This document shows, piece after piece, positions 1 to 5,347 of a DNA stretch of 5,513 nucleotides (position 1 is its first letter; each line of letters starts with the position of its first letter). The translations under genes were made by a program, and so were the position numbers. Under the pieces are notes generated by a model. The model did no database searches. It was not told the DNA's origin and saw only the letters and a program-made list of their open reading frames with translations. Origin of the DNA: an uncultured Eubacteriaceae bacterium. Its GTDB lineage: Bacteria > Bacillota > Clostridia > Lachnospirales > CAG-274. The stretch spans positions 1 through 5,513 of the forward strand of contig CALIRN010000035.1 in the NCBI GenBank assembly GCA_938042265.1, given 5' to 3'.

Positions 1-30
1 AAACTGATTATTTTTATTATACATCAGTTT
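1..30. repeat. 8-bp inverted repeat flanking a -10 box (possible operator)
   Basis: The arms AAACTGAT (1-8) and ATCAGTTT (23-30) are perfect reverse complements separated by 14 A/T-rich bases. The -10 hexamer of the leftward promoter (16-21) lies between them, and the left arm falls around the predicted transcription start. Arm centres are 22 bp apart, about two helical turns, which is typical of a dyad bound by a dimeric repressor. I do not recognise the sequence as a known operator such as CIRCE, LexA, PerR or CtsR. A weak terminator or a chance palindrome is also possible, and the left arm touches the window edge, so its full extent is unknown. Confidence 0.4.
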
Positions 31-44
31 AGAGGTTTACACAA
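16..44 (-). promoter_or_regulatory. Candidate sigma-A promoter reading left out of the window
   Basis: On the minus strand a perfect -10 hexamer TATAAT (21-16) is preceded by a 17-bp spacer and a -35-like TTGTGT (44-39), which matches the consensus only in its first three bases. It sits just downstream of the terminator at 110-83, so it would start a new transcription unit whose gene lies beyond the left edge. The ideal -10 and spacing support it; the weak -35 is the main doubt. The flanking inverted repeat suggests it is regulated. Confidence 0.5.
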
Positions 45-82
45 ACTTTTGGATTGCCCCATCAAAGCGTTATTTTTCCAAT

Positions 83-110
83 AAAAAAACCGTCAGCCGA
101 CGGTTTTTTT
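83..110 (-). terminator. Strong intrinsic terminator, bidirectional in form
   Basis: The arms 83-94 and 99-110 pair over 12 bp without mismatch: a CCGTC/GACGG core extended by seven A-T pairs, closed by a 4-base loop. Read on the minus strand, the G+C core is followed by seven T residues, a classic rho-independent terminator. It lies about 30 bases beyond the stop codon of the DUF1858 gene and should end the lepB-DUF1858 transcript. The A run on the other side gives the mirror strand the same form, so it could also stop rightward transcription. Confidence 0.95.
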
Positions 111-141
111 ATTATATACCCGCATCCAAACAAAACGGGGT

Positions 142-354
142 TTATTTGTCCTGCTTTGCAAGATATTCGTTAATCTCTTTTACGATAGCATCGCAATCAA
201 GACCATGTACCATACAAGCCTCCTCAAGGGTTTCGCCCTGTGAAGACGGACAGCCCACACAGTGCATACCTGCCTGCATAAGGATAACGATAATACCTCT
301 GTCAATAGTGATAAGCTCGGCAATAATCATATCCTTTGTAACCTGCTTAGCCAT
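142..354 (-). CDS. DUF1858 domain small CxxC protein
   Basis: This 70-aa protein belongs to the DUF1858 family, small proteins related to the hybrid-cluster-associated disulfide (redox) domain. The family signature is visible: an N-terminal TKDMIIAELI segment, then GMHCVGCPSS with a CxxC pair (Cys32, Cys35), then ETLEEACMVHG, with further cysteines at 47 and 54. The CxxC suggests thiol-disulfide or metal/Fe-S chemistry, but the cellular role is not established. It has no signal peptide or membrane segment, so it is probably cytosolic. The ATG at 354 is chosen because a full AGGAGGA lies 6 bases upstream; an in-frame ATG at 393 overlaps the lepB stop and has no comparable site. It follows lepB by 38 bases and precedes a strong terminator, so it is the last gene of a two-gene unit. 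Confidence 0.9.
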   Translation of the reverse strand: MAKQVTKDMIIAELITIDRGIIVILMQAGMHCVGCPSSQGETLEEACMVHGLDCDAIVKEINEYLAKQDK

Positions 355-360
355 TGTTAA

Positions 361-367
361 TCCTCCT
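361..367 (-). promoter_or_regulatory. Ribosome binding site that fixes the DUF1858 start
   Basis: The minus strand reads AGGAGGA, a near-perfect Shine-Dalgarno sequence, 6 bases before the ATG at 354. It decides the start in favour of the 70-aa form over an 83-aa form beginning at 393. Confidence 0.85.
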
Positions 368-392
368 TTATATATACCTGCAAAATGCGGCA

Positions 393-995
393 TTATTTAT
401 CAACAAGTATCTCCGGTGACGGATAGTACTTAAAGATTGCTTTGCCCAGTATTTTATCCTCCGCTACATAGGTGTTGTTCCAAAATCTGGAGTCACTTGA
501 GTTGTTGCGGTTGTCACCCATCATAAAATAATGCCCCTCCGGCACCTGATAAACAGCATTCATAGTGTTCATGGGCTCCTTGATAAAGCTGTCATCAAGA
601 GGCTCGGTGCTGCCGTTAATATAAATCTCATTATTTTTGATTTCCACCGTATCACCGGGCATACCGATAATTCTTTTAATATACAGCTTGCTTTCATCAT
701 CGGGGAACTTAAATACCACTATATCAAACCTTTTAGGCTCGCTGAATGTATAGCTTAACCTGTTTGCTATAAGCCTGTCGCCTGTCATTACGGTATTTTC
801 CATAGAGCCTGAGGGAACCTGTGCGTTTACAATTAAAAAGGTTGTTATAAACCATGCCATAACCAAAGCTGCAAGTATTGTTTTCACCCAACTGATAATC
901 TCTGCGGTAACCGCCTCTTTTTTAGACTTTTTTTTAGGCTGCTCTGCCTGGGGACTATCCTGCTGTGGCGCAGCTTCCTTTATTTCTTCATCCAT
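393..995 (-). CDS. lepB: Signal peptidase I (type I, serine-lysine)
   Basis: This membrane protease removes signal peptides from exported pre-proteins on the outer face of the cytoplasmic membrane. At 200 aa it has the size usual for the short Gram-positive type. Residues 1-32 form a charged cytoplasmic tail with a KKKSKK patch, and about 33-58 form a single membrane helix. The family boxes follow: VPSGSMENT with the predicted nucleophile Ser64, GDRL at 72-75, YIKRIIGMPGD with the general-base Lys107, and GDNRNNSSDSR at 160-170. All catalytic residues are present. The ATG has AAGGAGAG 9 bases upstream (1012-1005). It lies downstream of a terminator and 38 bases ahead of the DUF1858 gene, so the two probably share a transcript starting from a weak promoter at about 1024-1052 or from read-through. 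Confidence 0.96.
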   Translation of the reverse strand: MDEEIKEAAPQQDSPQAEQPKKKSKKEAVTAEIISWVKTILAALVMAWFITTFLIVNAQVPSGSMENTVMTGDRLIANRLSYTFSEPKRFDIVVFKFPDDESKLYIKRIIGMPGDTVEIKNNEIYINGSTEPLDDSFIKEPMNTMNAVYQVPEGHYFMMGDNRNNSSDSRFWNNTYVAEDKILGKAIFKYYPSPEILVDK

Positions 996-1023
996 TACTG
1001 TATTCTCTCCTTACGACGGCATA

Positions 1024-1052
1024 TTTATAACCGTGAAAAATCAGCACCGAAT
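1024..1052 (-). promoter_or_regulatory. Weak candidate promoter for lepB overlapping the upstream terminator
   Basis: A -10-like TATAAA (1029-1024) lies about 12 bases before the lepB ribosome binding site. A 17-bp spacer would place the -35 at ATTCGG (1052-1047), a poor match that sits inside the terminator hairpin. The main argument is positional: a strong terminator precedes lepB, so lepB needs its own start or read-through, and only about 40 bases are available. Confidence 0.25.
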
Positions 1053-1073
1053 ATCTTATCGATGCTGATTTTT
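1036..1073 (-). terminator. Intrinsic terminator after the SHOCT-like gene
   Basis: The arms 1036-1049 and 1060-1073 pair over 14 bp with one G-U pair and a 10-base A/T-rich loop. On the minus strand the stem ends in five T residues. It begins 30 bases past the stop codon of the 137-aa gene. The A-T pairs at its base make it bidirectional in form, although no plus-strand gene is seen to use it. Confidence 0.88.
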
Positions 1074-1102
1074 ATTTTACTGCATTTTTATATAATTGTC
1101 AA

Positions 1103-1516
1103 TTATTCCTTTTCAGTGCCGGCATCTTCCTCCGATACCTCCGGAGCTTCAGATTTTTCATCATCCTCAGCTTCATCATAGTCAAAGGTATAGCTTTCCA
1201 TATCCTCTGCCTCAATAATGTCACCCTCACAGTCGCAGGTATCCTTTGCCTTGTTCATTTTGGACTTTATTTTTTCACCTATTTCATTGGCAACCTCGCC
1301 GCCTTTAACCTTTAAATCCTGAGCAGCCTTTTTAACCTTAGGCTCAGCCTCCTTGGCAATATCGGTTACCTTATCCTTAATCTGCTTAGCAGCCTTTGAT
1401 ATTTTCTCCTCGGTATCACCTGATTTTGAAAGAGCCTTTAACAGCTTAACACCGTCATCGGCAGATATTTTACCCTCATCAATCATCCTTAAAATCATTA
1501 AACGTTCTTCCTTCAT
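1103..1516 (-). CDS. SHOCT-like N-terminal domain protein with acidic tail
   Basis: This 137-aa protein has three parts. Residues 1-30 (ERLMILRMIDEGKISADDGV and on to LLKAL) match the short helical SHOCT-like domain found at the N-terminus of YvlB/DUF4097-type proteins, thought to mediate oligomerisation or envelope-stress interactions. Residues 35-92 are Lys/Glu/Ala-rich with spaced hydrophobics, predicting a long amphipathic or coiled-coil helix like YtxH or LEA-type proteins. Residues 97-137 are strongly acidic and probably disordered. A Cys-Asp-Cys pair (94-96) marks the boundary. No membrane segment is seen, and the adhesin-like DUF4097 beta domain that often follows this N-terminus is absent. 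The ATG has AAAGGAG (1532-1526) 9 bases upstream. It has its own promoter and terminator and is probably monocistronic. The function is unknown; an envelope-stress accessory role is only inference. Confidence 0.85.
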   Translation of the reverse strand: MKEERLMILRMIDEGKISADDGVKLLKALSKSGDTEEKISKAAKQIKDKVTDIAKEAEPKVKKAAQDLKVKGGEVANEIGEKIKSKMNKAKDTCDCEGDIIEAEDMESYTFDYDEAEDDEKSEAPEVSEEDAGTEKE

Positions 1517-1548
1517 AAAAAATCACTCCTTTATCTCTTGTTTTTTAT

Positions 1549-1577
1549 TATATACGTAAAATTAAATTTGTTGTCTG
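1549..1577 (-). promoter_or_regulatory. Second candidate promoter for the SHOCT-like gene
   Basis: On the minus strand CAGACA (1577-1572) and TATATA (1554-1549) are spaced 17 bp apart; an overlapping perfect TATAAT lies at 1552-1547. The -35 matches at four of six positions. Transcription would start just ahead of the ribosome binding site at 1532-1526. It is an alternative or addition to the promoter at 1597-1625. Confidence 0.35.
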
Positions 1578-1596
1578 TAAATATTTACCTACACAC

Positions 1597-1625
1597 AGTA
1601 TAAACAATTTCCTCCGATTTTGCAA
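1597..1625 (-). promoter_or_regulatory. Candidate sigma-A promoter for the SHOCT-like gene
   Basis: On the minus strand TTGCAA (1625-1620) and TATACT (1602-1597) are separated by exactly 17 bp, matching consensus at four and five of six positions. It lies in the gap after the helicase stop and would give a leader of about 70 bases before the ATG at 1516. This is the best promoter match in the gap. Confidence 0.5.
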
Positions 1626-1675
1626 TAGCCAACCTTGAAACGACTCTCCGTTTTGTTAAAGATTATACTTTTACA

Positions 1676-1706
1676 GGCTGCTTTACTCCTGCAAATTACA
1701 GCAGCC
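1676..1706 (-). other. Inverted repeat straddling the helicase stop codon
   Basis: The arms 1676-1682 and 1700-1706 (GGCTGCT/AGCAGCC on the minus strand) pair over 7 bp around a 17-base loop containing the helicase stop codon. No T run follows on the minus strand, so it is not a typical intrinsic terminator. It could stabilise the 3' end of the transcript or be a chance effect of the coding sequence. Apart from this and the promoter candidates, I see nothing else in the 1517-1682 gap. Confidence 0.25.
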
Positions 1707-3707
1707 CTCACAATAGCTGCCATCATTATTCCAATCCAGCATTTTTCCGCAATATTTACAGTATCTTGTATGGCTTTCCACATCATCAATAAGGCCGTTA
1801 ATAAGTGCCTCATTGCATTTTTGCCTTTTTTCCTCAAGCCACTGAAAATCAATTTCCATATCCCAGCTGCGACTGCACATAAAATATGTATCAAGCATTT
1901 TGCTGAAGCTTAAAAGCTCATCAATGGTTTTCTTTTTCAGATAGGGCTTTCTTAAAGTAGTATAACCTGAAAGCCGTTGTTCAATATAATCCATCCACAG
2001 CAGCCTTACACTGACATTACGGCTGTCAACAGGCATGGTTGCCATTTCAAAAATCTCCTGCTTGTTTTTTTCAATCCCCAGCTTATTGTAAAGCCTTATA
2101 ATTTTTTCAACAGCTCCCAAGGCCCCATGCAGACTCTCTTTAATATACGGCGGAGGAACATCATAGCAGCTCCAAGCCTCTACCGCATTTTTGAGGGTTA
2201 TATAGTCGTCTGAAATAATTTTCTTTGGAAAGTTTACGCATATTCCCTTTACCTTCTCCGTCCCTGAGGCAAGTCTTTTTCTTACAAACTCCAGTTCTCT
2301 TTTTCCGTTGGCATTTACATAGCCCGTATCGAACCTTCCCCGTCTGCCTGCACGTCCTGCTATCTGCTTTATTTCTTCACATGCAAGCAGTCGGTTAACC
2401 TCTCCGTCAAATTTATAAATTTCCATAAAAACAATACGTCTGACAGGCAGATTTACACCCATACCTATTGCATCGGTAGTAACAAGCACCGTTGAACTGC
2501 CGTTTATAAAGCTCTCAAACTGCTGCTTGCGTGCCGTATAAGGCAGAGCACCGTAAAGTACACTTACACTTATGCCTTTTTTTATAAGCTGTGCGCCGAT
2601 AGCATTTACCTTTTGCTTTGAAAAGGCAACAAGAGCGTCCCCCGGCTGCACATCGTCAATGGAAAAGGGCTTATCCTCTACCACCAAAGGTGTTTTTCTC
2701 CTGTGGTTTACAATTTCATAAAAATCCCCACAGCCGTCAATAAGCTTAATAAGCACATCCAGTGCCTCAGGAGCAGTGCACAGACAGATTTCTCTTGCCC
2801 TTATATTCATAACAGCCCTTGTCCACGCGTGCCCTCTTGAACGGTCTGAAATCATCTGACATTCATCAATTACCGCCACATCATACTCGGTATGGAAATC
2901 CGCCAATTCCACAGTTGAGGAAACGTGATTTGCATTTTCAATCAGTCTTTCCTCCTCGCCCGTAACAAGGCTACAGGGCACCCCCTCACCGTTAAGGGTA
3001 TCGCTTACCTCCAGCGCCAGCAGTCTAAGAGGCGACAGATAAGCGCCCTTTTCCGCATTCTTCAGCATTTGCAGTGAGCTGTAGGTTTTGCCGCTATTGG
3101 TTTTGCCCACGTGGATATAAAACATACGCTTTTTACCCCGTCTTACCTTCTCTCCCGAAAAACGGCTGCTTACAATGCCGTCAATCATATCAAGCGCATA
3201 GGTATAGTTTTCAAGATGTACTACGTGATTTATGCCCAGATTAAAATATTTGGTACAGGCATTCTGCCTTTTCAAAAAAAAATCAAGCTTTGCGCACAAG
3301 GGATTTGAAAGGCTCCTGCGTATACGGTACATCTTTCCGCACTCAACAATAACAGCATATTCCGCAAGCCTGTCCAGCTTTTTCTCCAATCCTCTACTAA
3401 AGCCTCCAATACCCGGATAAAGCTTTTTAGCAAGGTAATACTTGTAAAATATACGGTTTATCTGCAGGGATATTCCCTCGGAAACAGGCCTTTCCACCTT
3501 TTCCAATAGCATATCTGCAAGCTCCTGCGCATTTTCAAGAAATTTTGACAAGCCACGTGTTTTAACCGTCTGCTTTTTTGTGGGCTCGCAGTTTTTAAAA
3601 TCATTTATTAACTCAAGCAGCGCCTGTTTATCCTTTTCATAATATTCAATTTGGCTTATAAGTATTTTTTTAGTATGCCTTTTTACCGGCTTTCTCTTTC
3701 GTGTCAT
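1683..3707 (-). CDS. Suv3-like superfamily 2 RNA helicase with C-terminal zinc ribbon
   Basis: This 674-aa ATP-dependent helicase carries motifs that match the Suv3 (SUPV3L1) branch of superfamily 2. They are GKTNSGKT (201-208, Walker A), SPLRLLALEV (225-234, motif Ia), DECQM (281-285, motif II), CTAPEA (310-315, motif III position), AFSKQKVNAIG (361-371), VLYGALP (383-389), VTTDAIGMGVNLPVRRIVF (409-427) and QIAGRAGRRGR (448-458, motif VI). The GxTNSGKT, DAIGMGxNL and QIAGRAGR strings are especially Suv3-like. Suv3 unwinds RNA for degradation with PNPase or RNase partners, so an RNA-turnover role is the likely inference. Residues 1-195 are a charged, less recognisable N-terminal region. The end holds CxxC-x12-CxxC (Cys650, 653, 666, 669), a probable zinc ribbon. 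It starts 11 bases after hemZ with only a weak CGGAA ribosome site, implying translational coupling. Confidence 0.88.
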   Translation of the reverse strand: MTRKRKPVKRHTKKILISQIEYYEKDKQALLELINDFKNCEPTKKQTVKTRGLSKFLENAQELADMLLEKVERPVSEGISLQINRIFYKYYLAKKLYPGIGGFSRGLEKKLDRLAEYAVIVECGKMYRIRRSLSNPLCAKLDFFLKRQNACTKYFNLGINHVVHLENYTYALDMIDGIVSSRFSGEKVRRGKKRMFYIHVGKTNSGKTYSSLQMLKNAEKGAYLSPLRLLALEVSDTLNGEGVPCSLVTGEEERLIENANHVSSTVELADFHTEYDVAVIDECQMISDRSRGHAWTRAVMNIRAREICLCTAPEALDVLIKLIDGCGDFYEIVNHRRKTPLVVEDKPFSIDDVQPGDALVAFSKQKVNAIGAQLIKKGISVSVLYGALPYTARKQQFESFINGSSTVLVTTDAIGMGVNLPVRRIVFMEIYKFDGEVNRLLACEEIKQIAGRAGRRGRFDTGYVNANGKRELEFVRKRLASGTEKVKGICVNFPKKIISDDYITLKNAVEAWSCYDVPPPYIKESLHGALGAVEKIIRLYNKLGIEKNKQEIFEMATMPVDSRNVSVRLLWMDYIEQRLSGYTTLRKPYLKKKTIDELLSFSKMLDTYFMCSRSWDMEIDFQWLEEKRQKCNEALINGLIDDVESHTRYCKYCGKMLDWNNDGSYCEGCCNLQE

Positions 3708-3718
3708 AATTTATTCCG

Positions 3719-5146
3719 TTAGTTAAAAATCCCCTCTACCGCCCTTTTACGCTCAACCATTTCATCAATTCTGTTTATATAATCATCAACGCTTTTTACG
3801 TTGAAAATACGCTCAATTCTGTCTGTTACAGGCTCAACAAGCTTGGTTGAACCGCCTGCTCCAAGCGCCCATATACTCTGCTTTTCCTCCATAATCTGCA
3901 CATTGTAAACACATTCGCAATGAGGCTTGCAGTAACCCACATTTTCAAAATTGCCCACCATATTTTTCTGACGGTACATATAATATGGGTGCATACCCAT
4001 TTGTGAGGTATAATCTGCAGCGGTATTAAGCAACTCCTCCATAATGTCCGCCTCCGTCATTGAATATCTTTCAAGGGTTTCCTTAAGGCGTGACGCTCTT
4101 TTTACCGCAAGGGTGTGTACTGTGACGCTTTCAGGTGACAGCCTTTTAAGTCCCTCCATAGTTACTCTTACCTGGTCTGTTCTCTCTCCGGGAAGTCCCA
4201 AAATAATATCGGTATTAATATGCTTATGCCCCTCTTCCCTTGCCATTTCAAAGGCTTGCATAAACATTTGCGTGTTATGCTCTCTGCCTATTAATTTCAG
4301 TGTTTTATCGTTTAAGGTCTGAGGATTTATGGAAATCCTGCCTACGTTATACTCCCTAAGGCTTTTAAGCTTCTGTCTTGTGATTGTATCAGGTCTGCCT
4401 GCCTCAACGGTATATTCCATTGGAGCTTTAAAGTACTTTGATACCATATTCAAAAGACGGTCAAGCTGTACCTCATTAAGCGAGGTTGGCGTGCCTCCGC
4501 CTATATAAAGGCTTTCAATGGTTTTATCAGCTATAGCAGTGCCTACATACTGCATTTCCCTCTCCAGTGCGTCAAGGTATCTGTCCACCCTGTCGGAATA
4601 CTGCTTTAAGGGATAAGAGGTAAATGAGCAGTAAAGACAGCGTGTAGGGCAAAATGGAATACCTATATACAGACCTATTTTATCTGCCGTACCTCTTTTT
4701 ACTATTTCACGCTCATTTTTTGCAACAGTCATTGCAAGACGTATTTTTTCATCACTTACGCAGTAGTCATTTTTAAGACTATCGTAAACCTGCTCATCAC
4801 CATAACCCATATCCCACATGCTCCATACGATTTTTGCGGGACGTACACCCGTTAAAGCGCCCCATGGCATTCTCATTGGCTTAACGTGCATAAGACAGTG
4901 AAAGGCTGACATACGCAGACCGTAACGCACGGATTTTTCGTCATCGGCATCAACAGGCACGGTATGCCTGTAAATCTCATTTCCGCTTTCATAAAATACG
5001 GCATAGGTTTGACTGCCATTGACTCCGCTTAAAACGGTTAGATCCTCCGGAGCTTCAAGCCGTACATATTTTTCATTGGGATAAAACATCATTACGGTTG
5101 AAACAATGTCATCCGACCAGTTATGATTTTTTAAAATATAATTCAT
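3719..5146 (-). CDS. hemZ: HemZ family radical SAM protein (coproporphyrinogen III dehydrogenase-like)
   Basis: This 475-aa protein of the HemN/HemW/HemZ superfamily is annotated in Firmicutes as oxygen-independent coproporphyrinogen III oxidase. The activity of HemZ itself is less certain than that of HemN. After an N-terminal region of about 155 residues comes the radical SAM core: YIGIPFCPTRCLYCSF with the [4Fe-4S] ligands Cys166, Cys170 and Cys173, then LYIGGGTPTSL (about 213-223), EAGRPDT and INTDIILGLPGE. The HemZ-typical C-terminus YRQKNMVGNFENVGYC and QIMEEKQSIWALGAGGSTK is present and full length. An added CysKPHCysECys cluster (406, 410, 412) is unusual. The ATG at 5146 is preferred because GGAG lies 6 bases upstream; a TTG at 5158 would overlap that site. 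An MBL hydrolase upstream fits Clostridia, but hisS, which I recall as the usual downstream neighbour there, is replaced by a helicase. Confidence 0.9.
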   Translation of the reverse strand: MNYILKNHNWSDDIVSTVMMFYPNEKYVRLEAPEDLTVLSGVNGSQTYAVFYESGNEIYRHTVPVDADDEKSVRYGLRMSAFHCLMHVKPMRMPWGALTGVRPAKIVWSMWDMGYGDEQVYDSLKNDYCVSDEKIRLAMTVAKNEREIVKRGTADKIGLYIGIPFCPTRCLYCSFTSYPLKQYSDRVDRYLDALEREMQYVGTAIADKTIESLYIGGGTPTSLNEVQLDRLLNMVSKYFKAPMEYTVEAGRPDTITRQKLKSLREYNVGRISINPQTLNDKTLKLIGREHNTQMFMQAFEMAREEGHKHINTDIILGLPGERTDQVRVTMEGLKRLSPESVTVHTLAVKRASRLKETLERYSMTEADIMEELLNTAADYTSQMGMHPYYMYRQKNMVGNFENVGYCKPHCECVYNVQIMEEKQSIWALGAGGSTKLVEPVTDRIERIFNVKSVDDYINRIDEMVERKRAVEGIFN

Positions 5147-5152
5147 GACATT

Positions 5153-5156
5153 CTCC
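5153..5156 (-). promoter_or_regulatory. Ribosome binding site that fixes the hemZ start
   Basis: GGAG (within TTGGAGA) lies 6 bases before the ATG at 5146. The in-frame TTG at 5158 would make this core part of the coding region and leave no good site of its own, so the shorter 475-aa form is chosen. Confidence 0.7.
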
Positions 5157-5160
5157 AATC

Positions 5161-5335
5161 AAGATATTCGTACTCCACTTACGCTGCGCACTTCAGAATT
5201 TTGGTTTTGGGGCAAAAACAGACCTTGCCTGCCGGATTTATTGCCGGTTCTCCCATAACCGACAGACGCTTACAGGAAATGCTTGCATTTCCTGCAGAGG
5301 GGTACTACGTACCCACCGCCTAAAATGCGGGGAAC
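5161..5335. repeat. Hairpin-dense G+C-richer intergenic element (palindromic repeat or structured RNA)
   Basis: This stretch fills nearly all of the gap between the MBL gene and hemZ. By hand count it is about 50% G+C (87 of 175), visibly richer than the surrounding genes. It holds a chain of perfect inverted repeats: 5211-5215 with 5225-5229 (GGCAA/TTGCC), 5245-5249 with 5257-5261 (CGGTT/AACCG), 5273-5282 with 5285-5294 (10 bp), 5300-5305 with 5309-5314 (6 bp, 3-base loop) and 5316-5319 with 5327-5330 (CCGC/GCGG). CCGG at 5232-5235 can also pair with 5244-5247 as an alternative to the second hairpin. I recognise no riboswitch, T-box or known RNA class. No hairpin carries a T run, so it is not a terminator. 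Either a dispersed intergenic repeat or a transcribed leader RNA fits. Confidence 0.55.
5273..5294. other. Strongest hairpin of the element: 10-bp perfect inverted repeat
   Basis: CAGGAAATGC and GCATTTCCTG are exact reverse complements separated by only two bases; as RNA the innermost pairs would open into a loop, leaving about 9 bp of stem. A near-palindrome this tight is well beyond what an ordinary intergenic gap usually shows and anchors the surrounding element. Confidence 0.75.
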
Positions 5336-5337
5336 TT

Positions 5338-5343
5338 ATTATA
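5338..5343 (-). promoter_or_regulatory. Lone -10-like hexamer ahead of the hairpin element
   Basis: The minus strand reads a perfect TATAAT just after the MBL stop codon, and transcription from it would begin almost exactly at the first hairpin of the element. The position 17 bp upstream (TAATGA, 5366-5361) is a poor -35, so this is a weak candidate for a start giving a leader RNA ahead of hemZ. Confidence 0.25.
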
Positions 5344-5347
5344 TAGG

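Noticed and set aside
159..170. 12-base match CAAGATATTCGT shared with 5160-5171
   Set aside because: A single 12-base match between two places in 5.5 kb is about what chance allows, and the first copy lies in conserved coding sequence.
355..393. Longer 83-aa form of the DUF1858 protein starting at ATG 393
   Set aside because: Its start overlaps the lepB stop codon and lacks a good ribosome site, while an AGGAGGA sits at ideal distance before the ATG at 354. The family also begins near the shorter start.
1548..1607. 19-codon TTG-started leader peptide ahead of the SHOCT-like gene
   Set aside because: GGAGG is only 3 bases from the TTG, too close for a normal start. The candidate -10 box lies inside the frame, so the transcript would probably begin downstream of it.
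1589..1894. Minus-strand 101-aa open frame over the end of the helicase
   Set aside because: It is in another frame of the helicase, which has clear motifs and a zinc ribbon there. Its composition is unlike a protein family I know, and it has no ribosome site.
1635..1913. Plus-strand open frames such as this one, and those at 146-433, 531-758, 1353-1559, 1977-2213, 3111-3420 and 4044-4322
   Set aside because: Each lies antisense to a well-supported gene or crosses its end, shows no recognisable domain, and has no convincing ribosome site or promoter.
5147..5158. Longer hemZ start at TTG 5158
   Set aside because: The TTG overlaps the GGAG that serves the ATG at 5146, and it adds only four residues with no ribosome site of its own.
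5161..5335. T-box, cobalamin or other known riboswitch ahead of hemZ
   Set aside because: I cannot find the T-box GGTGG-ACCGCG core, a terminator/antiterminator pair, or other class signatures that I know.
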